Below, one piece after another: positions 13,101 through 24,348 of a DNA stretch of 64,000 nt. The stretch is from contig NC_049990.1 of NCBI RefSeq assembly GCF_000003815.2, forward strand, positions 7,527,010-7,591,009. The letters run 5' to 3'. A program made the position numbers and the translations under genes. Below the pieces are notes generated by a model. That model saw nothing but the letters and a program-made list of their open reading frames with translations, searched no databases and was not told the origin of the DNA. The first letter of the stretch is position 1, and each line of letters opens with the position of its first letter. The stretch comes from Branchiostoma floridae (taxonomy: Eukaryota; Chordata; Leptocardii; Amphioxiformes; Branchiostomatidae).

Positions 13101-15588
13101 TAGAGGTGGTTGTTCTCAAACACTGTGGACATGATTTTGCACTAGAAAGGTGTTTTCAGTGCTTTTTTCATCATTGAAATGATCCTGTAGTACAGTATAG
13201 TAATCAGTACATTAGGAACACAAATTTGTGGAGGAGAGCTACCTGCTGTTCCTAACCATACTTGTGATATTTTTTCACATTTTAGTTACGGAATGTGCTG
13301 CGGACACCACCACCATCAGTCCCAACGCCACCACCGTCGCTCCCAACGCCACCACGATCCTGCCAACCACGATCCTGCCAACCACTCCCCCACCCGCCCC
13401 CGAGGCCCCTCAGAACAACTACACCCTGACCATTGATGGGAAGGTCTGTCTGATGGCGCTGATGGCTCTGCAGATGGAGGCAAACTACACAAAGACAGAT
13501 GGAAAGGTACAGGGACATACATCCTAAAACAACATTAGCACGAAAGCTCCATGTAATTCATATTGAAGTTTTTAACCGTCATTCAACACAAGAGATTCGT
13601 CACCCTGAATTTTTGGTCACGCATACATCGACCTTCATCAGGAGTGGTGATTCAATTACTCTGAGCACGTGACCTAAGGACACGTGACTCGTTAAGAATC
13701 TTAGATGCCTGGCATTCTGATTCTTTTCCCTTCTCTTTTCATACAGTTAATTGAAGATGGAACTAAAGGAAAATTTTGTTATTTGTTAAGAAGACAAAGA
13801 AGATATGAAATTCTATGAAATGGGGACAGTGACAGGAAGTTAGGTCAAAGGTCCCAGAAATTGTTATCAAAGGTAATCTTATGTTCTCTTCAATATCCTG
13901 CTGTATGAATGTCTGTTGCCTTATGATAGCAAGTGGGGAAAATGCAACAGACAAAATTGGCAAGAAATTTACAATTATGAATATTATGAATAAATCTAAA
14001 GTTCCAAAAACAAAATTTTTCATGGAGGTACAATGTATTTTTCAATTGCTCATTTTAGGTGGCATCTGCCAAGTGGAATGTACCAGCTAACCCTGCTGTG
14101 TCCGGAAGCTGCGGGAACGACACTTCGGTTCTGGAGCTGAAATACGACGGCAACGACACCATCACCATCACCTTCAAGAAGTCTGCGGCGTCCGGCCTGC
14201 TGCAGGCTGATGACGAGAAGTTCATGGTGTCAGAAATCAGCGTGGTCTACATGGAGACCTCAGCCCGCTTCCCAGACACCAACAGCTCTGGAACAAGTAA
14301 GACAAACCTTATATCTAGTATGAACAAGTAAAACAATCATTACATCTTTGAGGAATCAAATGTTCAAAGAAACATGTAGACAAATGAAGTACAAAGAAGA
14401 TAAGATACATGTAATAGTAAAAGAGTAAAAAGATGTTAGGGGATTTAATTATTAGCTTGTGGATCTTTACTGTAAAAGAATTTGAAACATTCAAAACTGA
14501 AATTCTTGTGATATTTTTGTTGCAATACGTAGATTGAAAAAAAAAGGAACGCTGTAAATCCGGAAATGGTCTTAGTGGATTTATTATCAGCACACCATGA
14601 CTATTTGTTTCCATTGTATTCCACTACTCTTCTATGGAAACTTCAAAGTACCACACAACCTCCTTTCCCTTCCCTCTGCAAAATTCCGTTCCCAAAAAAT
14701 GGTAAGCTTACAGTAGTAATCTGCTGAATGTTTTTTTCCTTTGTCCCCACAGTTCGCACTGTCACCAACAACAACCTGACGGCCTTCGAGGGCTCCGTCG
14801 GCAGCTCCTACAAGTGTATGGCTGAGCAGGATGTGAGTCTGTCTATGGACGTGATGCTCATCGCCACAGACGTCCAGGTGCAGCCGTTCGGACTGTCCGA
14901 CAACAACTTTGACACTGGTGAGTTTTCATGTTTCGGCAGTGTTAACTAGTATGGGTGGGCACTGATACAGAAAACAATGGTTCAGGAGCGGTCCAGGTCC
15001 AGTTCTGAGGCTGATTGTTGCAGCACATTTACTGTAGTACTACATGCATATCATAATTTGGAGGGCAAGACAACATATACTTCCCTGTGACTGTTTCATG
15101 TCATGTTCAAGTTGTATATGAAAATGATAGTTATTTTCAGTGTCTTAAGAGCAACCTTATAATTAATTTTATGCCCCAAAAAAGGCCTTTTCTAACTGAT
15201 CACATTACAGTAACTGTTACTGTTCATTTTCTGTTATGTCCAAAAACTGGTTCACTGATTTTTTGGGGTGTTTTTTGGACCAGCCCAGTATATTGTTTTT
15301 ACCCTCTGTTTGTAGAGTTCATCTTGTAATGTTCAGCATTTTCAGTCAAGGCAATACTGAAAGTAAAAATGTCATCAACATATTCTTAGACAATGTAAAT
15401 GCTAAATTCTTGGAAAAAAATGTTATTTCTTGCTTCTTCTTTCAGCTGAAGAATGCCCTGCTGATAACGAGATCAGCAACATCGTGCCCATCGCAGTTGG
15501 CTGCGCCCTGGCAGGCCTGGTCGTCATCGTACTAATAGCGTACCTGATCGGCCGGCGCAAGAGTCACAAAGGATACCAGCAGGTCTAA
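7152..15588 (+). CDS. LAMP1-like: Lysosome-associated membrane glycoprotein, two-domain (LAMP1/2-like)
   Basis: LAMPs are heavily N-glycosylated type I proteins of the lysosome membrane. Exons: 7152-7203, 11084-11187, 11531-11765, 12643-12816, 13286-13506, 14059-14296, 14753-14917 and 15446-15588, giving 443 residues (human LAMP1 has 417). A signal peptide covers residues 1-18. Luminal domain 1 (about 19-188) and domain 2 (about 225-396) each have the four family cysteines (TCLRA, GSCAE, YKCNN, TECAAD; then VCLMA, GSCGN, YKCMA, EECPAD). They are separated by a Thr/Pro/Asn-rich hinge. There are many N-x-S/T sequons. A transmembrane segment spans about 409-432, followed by the 11-residue tail RRKSHKGYQQV, whose GYxxPhi ending is the AP-binding lysosomal sorting signal. 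Each domain is a three-exon cassette bounded by phase-1 introns. The gene is complete and intact. Confidence 0.95.
7298..7307. promoter_or_regulatory. CLEAR-type E-box in LAMP intron 1
   Basis: TTCACGTGAC lies 95 bases downstream of the first coding exon. It matches the lysosomal CLEAR consensus GTCACGTGAC (bound by TFEB/TFE3/MITF) at nine of ten positions, including the whole palindromic core. The site near a LAMP start fits known coordinate control of lysosomal genes. Occupancy is inference. Confidence 0.5.
9083..9438. mobile_element. PIF/Harbinger-like MITE in LAMP intron 1
   Basis: The arms of about 75 bp are inverted copies starting GGCCACACCAATTTAATTTC, then CTTGGTTCACGG and a GCTC(G)CTC block. 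The element is flanked on both sides by TAA, consistent with the three-base TWA target duplication of PIF/Harbinger transposons. The ORFs inside it are translations of the arms and not genes. Confidence 0.65.
10665..11026. mobile_element. TIR element, CAGGGCTCGAAAT family, copy 1
   Basis: The ends are CAGGGCTCGAAATAC and its inverted copy GTATTTCGAGCCCTG, flanked by a five-base duplication ATAGT. The interior is rich in short palindromes (CCTGCAC / GTGCAGG). It sits at the 3' end of LAMP intron 1, 57 bases upstream of exon 2. A longer relative occupies 43558-44949. The five-base duplication and CAGGG ends suggest a hAT-like (hAT5-type) DNA transposon derivative; the class is inferred. Confidence 0.7.
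13665..13688. promoter_or_regulatory. Pair of CACGTGAC E-boxes in LAMP intron 5
   Basis: GCACGTGAC (13665-13673) and ACACGTGAC (13680-13688) lie in the same direction, 15 bases apart. Each contains the CACGTGAC half of the CLEAR motif. They may be part of a dispersed repeat (the neighbouring sequence looks repeat-like), so a regulatory role is uncertain. Confidence 0.35.
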
Positions 15589-18100
15589 CGGACTCATCGA
15601 TGTACAAATTCCTCTTAATTATTCTGATGTTCTGATGAAGTTTCTGGCCCTGTCTCTGAACAACAGCAGCTTCTGTTGCACTTGCTGTGAAAAGGGAAAT
15701 ATTCATGGTGGTTTTAGGCTTGTGGTCTTAGCAGTGTCCTCTTCACAGAAAATTTAAAACCACTGCAAACGTTCCCCCTTTTACAGTAAAACCCTGCATG
15801 GCAGTTTCAACACGGAAGTTAATCCAATGCATCTTCCTAAAAGCAAAATGAAAGCCCCGTAAACATTCCAGTTTTACAGTATGTTTAGGGCTTGGCAACA
15901 ACTTTGAACTTGGGATATTCAGCTACAGCTTATCACTATTGATACTTGTCAAATATACACTGAGTCTACCTACTGTACATTGCACCATTCCTATGAAAGC
16001 CATCTACTATAAGGTGTTTTTCTTCATTTGTGGTGCACATGTAGACATTCTTAGTCCTGTTCCTGTTGTTCTGAGACAAACCAGTGTTGTGCACCCTTCA
16101 GTGCAAATCTCATGAGGGGGTGTGAGTAGTTGTCCCCCAAACCCTCATGGTTTTGCAGTGACAGCTGCAGGAAGTGAAGGGGGATGCCAGAGGACTGTAA
16201 ATACCAAATGATATCTTTTCCTGTGCTTTTGATATTAAATGCTGCTACAGGAGCTTTGAGGTGATTCAGAAACTCAAGAAAAATAAAAGGCAATATTAAA
16301 AAATTCACCAAAACTGTAAAATCAAGTTCTCTTGTGTACAGTTTTTGATAATAGCTGCTGTCAGTTGTGCCAAAAAAAATCTTAACAAAAATCAATTCCT
16401 CACATAAAAATTAGGTTACGACTGAGTCAAGTGTCTTATAAGTAGGACAGAGCAACTGACAGCTTAGAAGTAAAAAGCAGATTCCTGAAGATGTTTTGAG
16501 ATTCGCCTTGGTGAAAGTCAAAGTATACAGTGTGATTTTGTACCATAGGATAAGGAAATGGATTGGAAATCTAGTTTGCTAAAGTTTGACAAGGAAATTT
16601 AGCCACATTAGTCATTAAAATTGGGTCTTGGGGTTCTTTCTGAAAGAAATATCTAGGGTGAAATGTCTTGAGAAGAATTGTGACGTCTTTGTAAATGACA
16701 TAATCTTGCTTGTGCTGTTTCTAAATACAGTAGAACAAGGCTAATACTTTCTTGAATGAATGTCTCAAGCTAGTAATGAAATTTATCCAAATATGTGACT
16801 GTTGAATTTATTGCAGCATTTTGAAAATGCTAACAATGCAAAGTATCATAGGGGTGTGAGGTCTGAATATAGACTTAGATGTGATGGTAGATTAAATGAT
16901 AAAACAATGACATTTTCAATGAATGTGATCAACTTTGTATTGTTAATTGAAAAAATGAAAAAATGTTGTAAGCAAAGCACATCACTACTGCAAGAGGTAT
17001 TAGAAATTTGTAGGTTTGTTTCAAGTCATTACAATTGGATATTTTAGTTGTACATTTTATGCCAATATTTACTGTCTCATGATTTTTTCCCGTAATGTTT
17101 GCTAGTTGAAGGAAAAACTTTACCAGTATTTTGTTCTATTCATAAACTGTAGTAAAGCATTCCGAATCATAGAAATGCTGTAGAATTTAGACAGTGAACC
17201 TGTGATGTTTTGTTGTTTATTTTGATGATTTAATGGGAATAGATTAAAGATGAATATGTTATCGTAAGGACTTAGTATTAGTATTTCAACATGTAAGGGA
17301 ATTACACAAATATCAAGAACATTTATGCAGCCTTTAGTTGATACCGTTCTGTAATTATGCTTCTTGTGTGAAAAGGAACATATTAAGTATGTATCAAACT
17401 TCCAAAAACTAATCACCCTGGCAGTTTGTATGTCTGCATACCCAGTACTGCTCAAGATTGTACACACAAAACATTGCTGTTTCAATATAGGCTTGGGATG
17501 GTCATGTTTAACTTGCATCTTTGCAGTGTGTATTATTGTCTACATACTAGTAACTTCAAGCATAAAGGTCGTCCTATAGCCTTTTCAATGTTGTAGGGAC
17601 AGTGGGTTGTTATCTACAAGCGTGCTAATGCATATGATTAATGTTTTCCCTATTTTTCTCAAGGATATATGAGATAAGTCAACAGCGAATGATCTTGCAG
17701 AGATTGTAAAATGTGCTTGCATTTGTGGCTCTAAAACCCTGTTCATCCCACAAATCTTGGTATGAACAGTGTCTTGGTTATAAGCAATCCTTGCTGGCAG
17801 GGTAATAGTTTACTGTGATAGGATTATAATTTGGCAGCAACAAAAAGAGAAAAAATCCAAAAACAAAAGTTTCTCAGACTGTAAAACAAAATGTAGAACC
17901 AACTTCTTTGTCACAACACCCCTTCATAATCCTCCACGGCCATTATAGTCCGGACTGATCTGACTAGTGTTAGGGATTTTATTTTCCTTGTAATTGTGCC
18001 ACGTGACTTGATACATAATGTACTTCTGCCTGTGTCCTTACGGCTGTGTCATGGCAGGTGAACATTGCATTATCTGATCCTTAGTGTGTGTAAATCTCTA

Positions 18101-18251
18101 GCCTGGGTTCCATCCTAGTTAGTTTATGACTGGGCTCTTATACTCTGCATACAAACTATAAAAGCCCCCTCATAAACTAACTTAGATGGCACAGGACTAG
18201 CCTGGTATCCAAACAATGGAGCTGCAGCTTTAATAGTTTTGGTCACCAGGC
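18101..18251. mobile_element. Two abutting TA-flanked MITEs
   Basis: The first element (18101-18197) has arms GCCTGGGTTCCATCCTAGTT and, reverse complemented, GTCCTGTGCCATCTAAGTT, both running into AGTTTATGA. The second (18200-18251) begins GCCTGGTATCC and ends GGTCACCAGGC. TA dinucleotides sit before, between and after them, so the two elements share one TA. They resemble the family at 4271, 22628 and 52745. Confidence 0.5.
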
Positions 18252-19026
18252 TAGCACCGAACGGGCTACGTAATCTTTTTGGTGGTTCTGTTAAAACTTA
18301 AATGGGGATGAATAAACACCAGAAAAAGCAATGTTTGTTTTCTTAACTTTGATTACAATGCAGTGCATAGTGCTTGTTCAAAATATTTAGTAACATTGTC
18401 AATTTTACACATCATCACACCACACTCAGTAATGACAGAGTCCATTTCTTAACCAAGAGATAGAGTTTATTTTACATGTATGTCCATTTCAGTCTGCCCT
18501 TTTATTACCTTACTAACAGAAAGTCTTTACCTCAACTACTGTGCTCAAGTACTAGTCCAGCTAGTCAACAGAAATTCTTAAGAGTTTTTGTAGGCCACGC
18601 AAGCACACACTAGTTGAGACAGAGTAAGGCACTCTAGTTGAGCCAGAGAAAGGCACAGTCAGAGTTGAGCCAGAGAAGGCTTAGTAACACTAGTTGAGTA
18701 GACTAGACACTTTCTGTGAGCCAGGTTAGGGCACAGTGAGGTAGGGACTTTTCTTCCATCTCTACTCTTCCTTTTTTTTCCGAAGTGTAATTTTAGTCTA
18801 AATTATTTTACACATTAAAAATATGCATCTACAGTACTGATGCATACCTCTATCCCAAGATTGGGACGATCAACTTCCCATGAGCTTTTCACACAGCTCA
18901 ATGATCTAATCAAGCATTTTATATGCATTTTGTACACATTAAAAACATGGCTCTTCACTACACTTAATGCTTATCTTATAGACATTGGTATACACTGGGA
19001 GATGTGCCAAAGCAAAACATTACCAC

Positions 19027-19392
19027 CAGTTAGGGTTGTAGCCAGCCTGAAATCATTTTCCATCCCCTCGATTTTGAATCCTATCGAGCGATCAAGGCAC
19101 GAGACGTTGCACCAAAGACATGACGTTCCTAGTGGGTCCGCTGGCATGTTCCCCCAGAAAATCTAAATCTAGACCCTCTGAAATGCTATTTCCTGTATTT
19201 TGAGGTGTAAGTTTGCTGGTAGACTAGGCTGTTCAGCGGCATATGTTTTGGTGAAAAATTACACAAGGGAGACAGTTCTATTACGTCTTTACATATCATT
19301 TTTCGTCTGTCACAGAGGACGGAATGGCAGCATTTTTTTCCATCCCCAGCTGCAAAATAAGGACGGAAGGACGGGTGCTGGCTACAACCCTG
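19027..19392. mobile_element. Non-autonomous hAT-type transposon with 8-bp TSD
   Basis: The element starts CAGTTAGGGTTGTAGCCAGC and ends GCTGGCTACAACCCTG. It is flanked by the perfect eight-base duplication ATTACCAC (19019-19026 and 19393-19400). The matching place in the inverted duplicate (37893-37900, reading GTGGTAAT) has a single uninterrupted copy of the target, i.e. an empty site. An 8-bp duplication is the hAT superfamily hallmark. The element is 366 bp, has no transposase, and arrived after the duplication. Confidence 0.88.
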
Positions 19393-19514
19393 ATTACCAC
19401 TAAAACACTTACGTGATGACACACTGATGGGTATCCAACCCAAAACAAAAGGTTCAGTGCAAGCATTAACAACTTTTACTGACTGTACATGATTATATTT
19501 CGTGTTTTTTAAAA

Positions 19515-19520
19515 TTTATT
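19515..19520 (-). terminator. Polyadenylation signal of gene L
   Basis: TTTATT on the plus strand is AATAAA on the minus strand, 222 bases past the gene L stop. The same signal is preserved in the other arm at 37761-37766, where the surrounding A-rich sequence is also conserved. Confidence 0.5.
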
Positions 19521-19741
19521 TGTTTTTTTTTTGTTTTTTTCTTTGGAACTGAGGGACAAGCTTGTCTTTGTTCCCTGCCACTACTTTGTTCCTTTTGTGG
19601 TTTTAGCATTTAACATTTAACAAAATTGCAGTCAATACACATGTACAGTGCACACTTATCACACAAAAAAGGTTTTAGTAATTCACATCACAAGCTGAAT
19701 AACTTGGAGCACAATCAGACAGTCTAGCTACCCTCACAGCT

Positions 19742-22700
19742 TCAGCGGCGGCGGATCTTGTTGACAAACTTGCGGCCCTTTCGCTGGAACCACCTCTTGA
19801 GCTTCTGCACTCTGTTCTTCTTCTTCAGTGTGGGAGCTGTGTTCTCCTGGACAGTCGACTCCTCGTGCTGGTCACCCATGTCGGTCAGCTGAAAGGGGAG
19901 GTGAGAATTGTTGTGGTCAGTCTTGTGTACAGGTGAGATTTATTGTGGACAGTCTTACCTACGGGTGAGACATGTTTTTAGTTTTGCTGTAAGCAAGATA
20001 TTCTTCAAGTGGTTGGGAAAATAAAATACAACATGAGCAATGATTGACTAACTGTGTTTCAGGAGATTTGTAAATTGTCTTCCCTTCCTGGCATCTATGT
20101 AGGCTCACATAAGAATAACATATTGGAAGCATGATGCAGCAAAAACACATCATAGGAACAGATGTAAACATAAATATGTACAGGTTTATATCCCTATACT
20201 TACCTCAGACAATGCTGCGTCCAGGCCTGTGGTGTCACTGCCGTTGTCCATGGCAACAGATCTGTGCTGGCCGGAGTTCTGCATAGCTCCTTCATACCAC
20301 ACGTACTGTAGGTCATCATGCCTGTCTACATCGACGGAACTAGAGTCCGGGGTTGTATTGTCACTGCCGTTGTCTATGGCAACAGATCTGCGCTGGTCGG
20401 AGTTCTGCATAGCTGCTTCATAGCACACGTACTGTAGGTCATCATGCCTGTCTACATCGACGGAACTAGAGTCCGGGGTTGTATTGTCACTGCCGTTGTC
20501 CATGGCAACAGATCTGCGCTGGCCGGAGTTCTGTAAGGCTCCTTCATACCACACGTACTGTAGGTCATCATGCTTGTCTACATTGACAGACCTAGAGTCC
20601 AGGCTTGTATTGTCACTGCCGTTGTCCATGGCAACAGATCTGCGCTGGCCGGAGTTCTGTAAGGCTCCTTCATACCACACGTACTGTAGGTCATCATGCT
20701 TGTCTACATTGACAGACCTAGAGTCCAGGCTTGTATTGTCACTGCCGTTGTCCATGGCAACAGATCTGCGCTGGCCGGAGTTCTGTAAGGCTCCTTCATA
20801 CCACACGTACTGTAGGTCATCATGCTTGTCTACATCGGCGGAACTAGAGTCCGGGACTGTAGCAAACAAGCTTTGGTCTGTGTTTTCAGACATGGCTGAG
20901 GTCGCGTCAGCACCCTGGATGTCGTTGTTGCTGGACACGGCACGTCGTAGCTCGACAACCAGACTGACGTCGGAGGTACACGTATCTTTGGATGATACTC
21001 CCGCATTTACGCCTGCCCTCCTCCTGAAGAAACACAAATTGCACAGTATCAAAACAGTCTGCTGCTCGATTAGAAAATTCATGGCTCTGCCCCTGAGGCT
21101 TTGCCAAAAAATATCCATCAGTGATCAGTTCTGTTCCTTCACAAAGTTACTCATGAGCCATTCATGCTAATTTCTGCATGAATCACTCACCTGCGGGGTG
21201 ACTTCTGGGGCTGAGGAGCAGCTTCAAGGATATCCAAGTACCCCTGTTCCTTGAGATTAGCCATCATCTCCTTAGTCCTTTTGCAGACTTTCTCTGCTAT
21301 CTTGACATTCCTGCGCAGTATGGCATTCAGTTCCCTGTAGTCATCAACACATCAGTACAGGTCATCAACGCCTGTTCAGTTTAGCTCAGAAAAGATTGTT
21401 AACACACTTAATTCTGTGGCTTTATCCAAGCTATCTTAAGTTTTGAACAATTTAAATAAGTTTTCCTCCTTTTTTTCCAATAATTTGCAAAGAACACTGT
21501 GTAATTTCAAAGGTGACTGTTATACTAAGATCACAAATACACATATCATGCCCAAACAGCGAGCTTTTACATTAGGCACAGTTCTCACCAAATGTGCAGT
21601 TTAATAATGAAATGTTTTTTTCTTCCTATGAAGTTCAAACCAGTGTTGACTAATCATGCTTATTTTCTGGTCACTGAGACTTAAATGTTATATTCACAGC
21701 AATCATGGTCAGGATACCTAAAAAAAAGGTCCCTCGATGCAGAAATCGACTGGCTCCTACTTACTCAAACTCGTTATTCCTCCTCTGAAAGCCTGCCATC
21801 TGCGAGTTGACGGACGCTTTCCACATCTTCTCCAACTCCTTGAGCTGTTGCCTCATTTCCTGCAACAACAAAATTGAACGCGTACGCAGGTTGATGTTTA
21901 CTTAGGACACATTAGTAACAACAACTTTTCTGTATAGAAAAAACAAGAGACAGTTACCTGAAGCGTGTCCTCTGAAGACACAGCAGAAGTTTCTGCGACT
22001 GTGGGGAGTGAAGGTCTACCTCCCTCTGCTGTGGGCAGGTTGCTGATGTCTGTACTGGCCACACAGTGCAGGGATCGACTGTCGTGCAACTCCCCTACAT
22101 CAGCTGACTGTTCCTCCAGTCCTGACTCCTCCCTAGACTCCACCAGCACGGCTGCACTTTTCATCCTGTCATCTGCCACACCCATCTGTGAGAGGTGTAA
22201 AGGTGTTTCTGTTACGGTTCTTGGAGAACTACTTTATAATCATTAGTGCATTGATTCAGGAACAGGTACCATAAGCTGTACGGATGGTGTTCAGACTCAA
22301 GGACAGGGTTTGTTTGCTTGTGTATGGAGGACGGTGTTCAGCACAAAGTACAGGTATGTTTACCTGTGTGTGGATGGTGTTCAGCACCAGGGACAGGTGT
22401 GTTTACCTGTGTGTGGATGGTGTTCAGCACAAAGTGCAGGTATGTTTACCTGTGTGTGGATGGTGTTCAGCACCAGGGACAGGTGTGTTTACCTGTGTGT
22501 GGATGGTGTTCAGCACCAAGGACAGATGCTTTTATCACAGCAATCAGTTAGGACTATTTAGGGAGAAACACTGTAAATCTTAAACATTATTCATCTAATG
22601 ATTGCAATCTTATGGTGAACTCCACTAGCCTGAGTACCATCCTCCGTAGTGACCCGCTGGCCGCTTGCTAACCACGTGGTTAACAAGCAAAAGTAGTGAA

Positions 22701-23386
22701 CCAGCGGTCACTACCGAGGATGGTACTCAGGTTATAACTCCACACTGCAAATTCTTTCATTACCCAAGCAAGTTTTATATCAATATCATATGCACTTGTG
22801 TCCCCACTGCAAACATATTTAAGACTGCAAATACAACCTTTTAGTATTTACACCCTAACGTTACTACATCAAGCCCCTCTATTTTTCATTTACTTCAGAG
22901 TATACAAAGTGATAATGGGGGAAAAAATCTAACTGATGACATGGCCAACCTTCTTCTCCTTCCCATTCTGCCGGTCCCCACCACTGAGCACGTCCACGCT
23001 CCGAACTATGGGAACTCTCTTCATCAGGTTCTGTGGAATAAAACATACTGAGAACATGGCACACATGTACAACTACAAGGGCATCATATCATGGGAACTG
23101 AAACATCTTTGTCACAAAATGTTAGGAATCTATCCAGATTTTTTTTTTAAAAGTGCATTAGTAAGTTGAATATCTTTTTTCACCTCCTTGATAACATAAA
23201 CATTTAAGTTATACTGTAATGAGATCTTGACTCATTGTTTCTCAGTTCTGTACCAAAGTTGTCCGTCTCACCTTGAATCCAATCCAGGGTTCGCTGCCCG
23301 CCATGGCTCTGCCCGGGCCCACCTCTGCCGAACCGTCCGGTCCGCCCGCCGACTGCGCTTTCCTCGTCACTACAGCTGCCATCTTT
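19742..23386 (-). CDS. Gene L: uncharacterised coiled-coil protein with five 42-aa repeats
   Basis: I do not recognise this family. Coding exons on the minus strand are 23382-23272 (exon starts at 23386), 23030-22950, 22185-21958, 21859-21765, 21334-21191, 21023-20204 and 19888-19742, giving 541 residues. The N-terminus is Gly/Ala-rich and ends ...SEPWIGFK. A likely coiled coil (about 141-205) contains EMRQQLKELEKMWKASVNSQ and a K/R/E-rich stretch. Residues 278-487 are five tandem 42-residue repeats with core DDLQYVWYEGALQNSGQRRS followed by VAMDNGSD. The last exon ends in a strongly basic segment, QKLKRWFQRKGRKFVNKIRR. There is no signal peptide or membrane segment, so nuclear or cytoplasmic placement is likely. 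Gene R is its inverted paralogue with identical exon phases. A noncoding 5' exon ends near 24051. Confidence 0.85.
20222..20851 (-). repeat. Five 126-bp coding repeats in gene L
   Basis: The motif CTGCCGTTGTCCATGGCAAC recurs with an exact 126-base period (for example at 20236, 20488, 20614 and 20740; one base differs in the unit at 20362). Each unit encodes 42 residues, so the array stays in frame. The middle units are almost identical at DNA level, which points to recent unequal exchange. Plus-strand frames across the array are shadows. Confidence 0.95.
22330..22530. repeat. 43-bp intronic minisatellite in gene L
   Basis: About four to five units of roughly 43 bases occur, with core TTTACCTGTGTGTGGATGGT. 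They alternate between a CACCAGGGACAGGTGTG and a CACAAAGTGCAGGTATG junction, so the array is dimeric (period 86). It lies in the intron between coding exons 2 and 3. Three-frame ORFs here are repeat translations, not genes. Confidence 0.88.
22628..22733. mobile_element. TA-flanked MITE in gene L intron 2
   Basis: The left arm GCCTGAGTACCATCCTC continues GTAGTGACCCGCTGG. The right arm, reverse complemented, reads ACCTGAGTACCATCCTC and then GGTAGTGACCGCTGG. TA flanks both ends. This is the best preserved copy of the family also seen at 4271-4345. Confidence 0.65.
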
Positions 23387-23712
23387 CTGTACAAGTATGA
23401 ACAGTTCCTGTTACTGGCCAGATGTTCGTGGTGTTTAACTTAACTGCCCCCCCCCCCTCTCATAAGTCCAGAGTCCCCTCACACAGTCGTTCGCTGTCTC
23501 TTCTTCAACAAGTCTGCTTTGTACCAACATGGCGCTATTTTCCATATTACACATGATGATGCTCCTTTATTTCTCTCTTGATTAACGTCTCTTGTAGTAT
23601 TCTTTGATTATCCCTCTTAACTTGTGGAAATGATTGAAATCGCCATGAAAAATTCCATCGTTCTGCAAGATTTGTTGAAGAAGCAAATATTCTCTCACCG
23701 CGGAGATACCAC

Positions 23713-23722
23713 GCGCATGCGT
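23713..23722. promoter_or_regulatory. NRF1-type palindrome, inner site of left arm
   Basis: GCGCATGCGT resembles the NRF1 binding palindrome (GCGCATGCGC). The equivalent place in the right arm (33496-33505) has ACGCATGCGC. Each lies about 0.33 kb upstream of the coding exon of gene L or R, suggesting a conserved, possibly alternative, promoter site. Confidence 0.4.
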
Positions 23723-24050
23723 AAAAGGTGTTAATTAACAATTTTCCCGGCAAACCCCGCGGCAACTTAGTCGCTGTTCCAAAAAAAATATGAAATTATT
23801 ACGTCACACTTTTCAGGTCAGGACCCAGTGCAATTTGATCTCACTCGCTACGTATAGATCGACGATACGACTATCTACATGATATTTTACCTCAATTAAA
23901 AGTATTGAAATGCTAACGTTAACAGTTAACTCTGCGACAACAAATTGCGGTTGCGACAACAAACTGCGACAAAATAACTTCAACGTATTCCAAACTTGTG
24001 GACTTATTCTTACCTTGTTGGGGGATATGAGAAACTTGAAAAGTACTTAC

Positions 24051-24348
24051 CTTATAATCTTCAATAGTCGATATAACGATTCAGCCGAATCTAAACTCGT
24101 ATTCGTCAAATAACGAATGAACTCTCACTGCGAAATATTCTCCAACCAAGAACCGAGACGTAGGTCTCGTCGTTGTTAGAGAATATGCGATAATAAGCCA
24201 AAAAATGCCGAAATTTCTGGAGCACACGAAACTGCGTCACTTTCTTGGAATAAGATGCACCAAGAAGGTCGTTTCTATTGTGCGTCATTCTACGCATGCG
24301 CTGTTCGAGCCGCTGTTTTGTTAGGTTGGCGGCTGTTCTATGACGTCA
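24051..24348 (-). promoter_or_regulatory. Promoter and noncoding first exon of gene L
   Basis: On the minus strand, a CRE palindrome TGACGTCA (24341-24348) and an NRF1-type CGCATGCGC (24293-24301) precede a transcribed-looking stretch that ends at a strong donor AAG/GTAAGTAC (exon end 24051). The first coding exon begins with an acceptor at 23387, so a 5' untranslated intron of about 0.66 kb is implied. The same order of CRE, NRF1 site and donor is kept in the right arm at 32904-33162. The region is head-to-head with the three-domain LAMP gene, about 0.6 kb away, and could act bidirectionally. Confidence 0.55.

Larger units (their letters stand above)
15589..19741. other. Tail-to-tail intergenic region, LAMP and gene L
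   Basis: This should contain the 3' untranslated region of the LAMP gene on the left and that of gene L on the right. No coding exon is supportable; the longest frames (16051-16395 and 17120-17518, minus) have no family resemblance or splice context. It holds two abutting TA-flanked MITEs (18101-18251), the outer end of the left inverted-duplication arm (from about 18.8 kb) and a hAT-type element at 19027-19392. Confidence 0.5.

Noticed and set aside
13282-13518. Minus-strand Gly/Trp-rich frame
   Set aside because: Antisense of the Thr/Pro hinge exon of the LAMP gene.
13600-13700. Possible hammerhead ribozyme (CTGATGA on the minus strand followed by a short GGTC / GACC stem)
   Set aside because: The required GAAA core after stem II is not present (AAAA instead) and stem III could not be formed; more likely part of a repeat.
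20484-21170. Plus-strand 228-codon open frame
   Set aside because: It is the reverse reading of the 126-bp coding repeats of gene L; the minus frame has matched splice sites and a conserved paralogue.
22284-22583. Overlapping plus-strand frames of Cys/Val/Trp-rich peptides
   Set aside because: Translations of the 43-bp minisatellite, open in several frames because the unit lacks stops. The same applies to 34509-34860.
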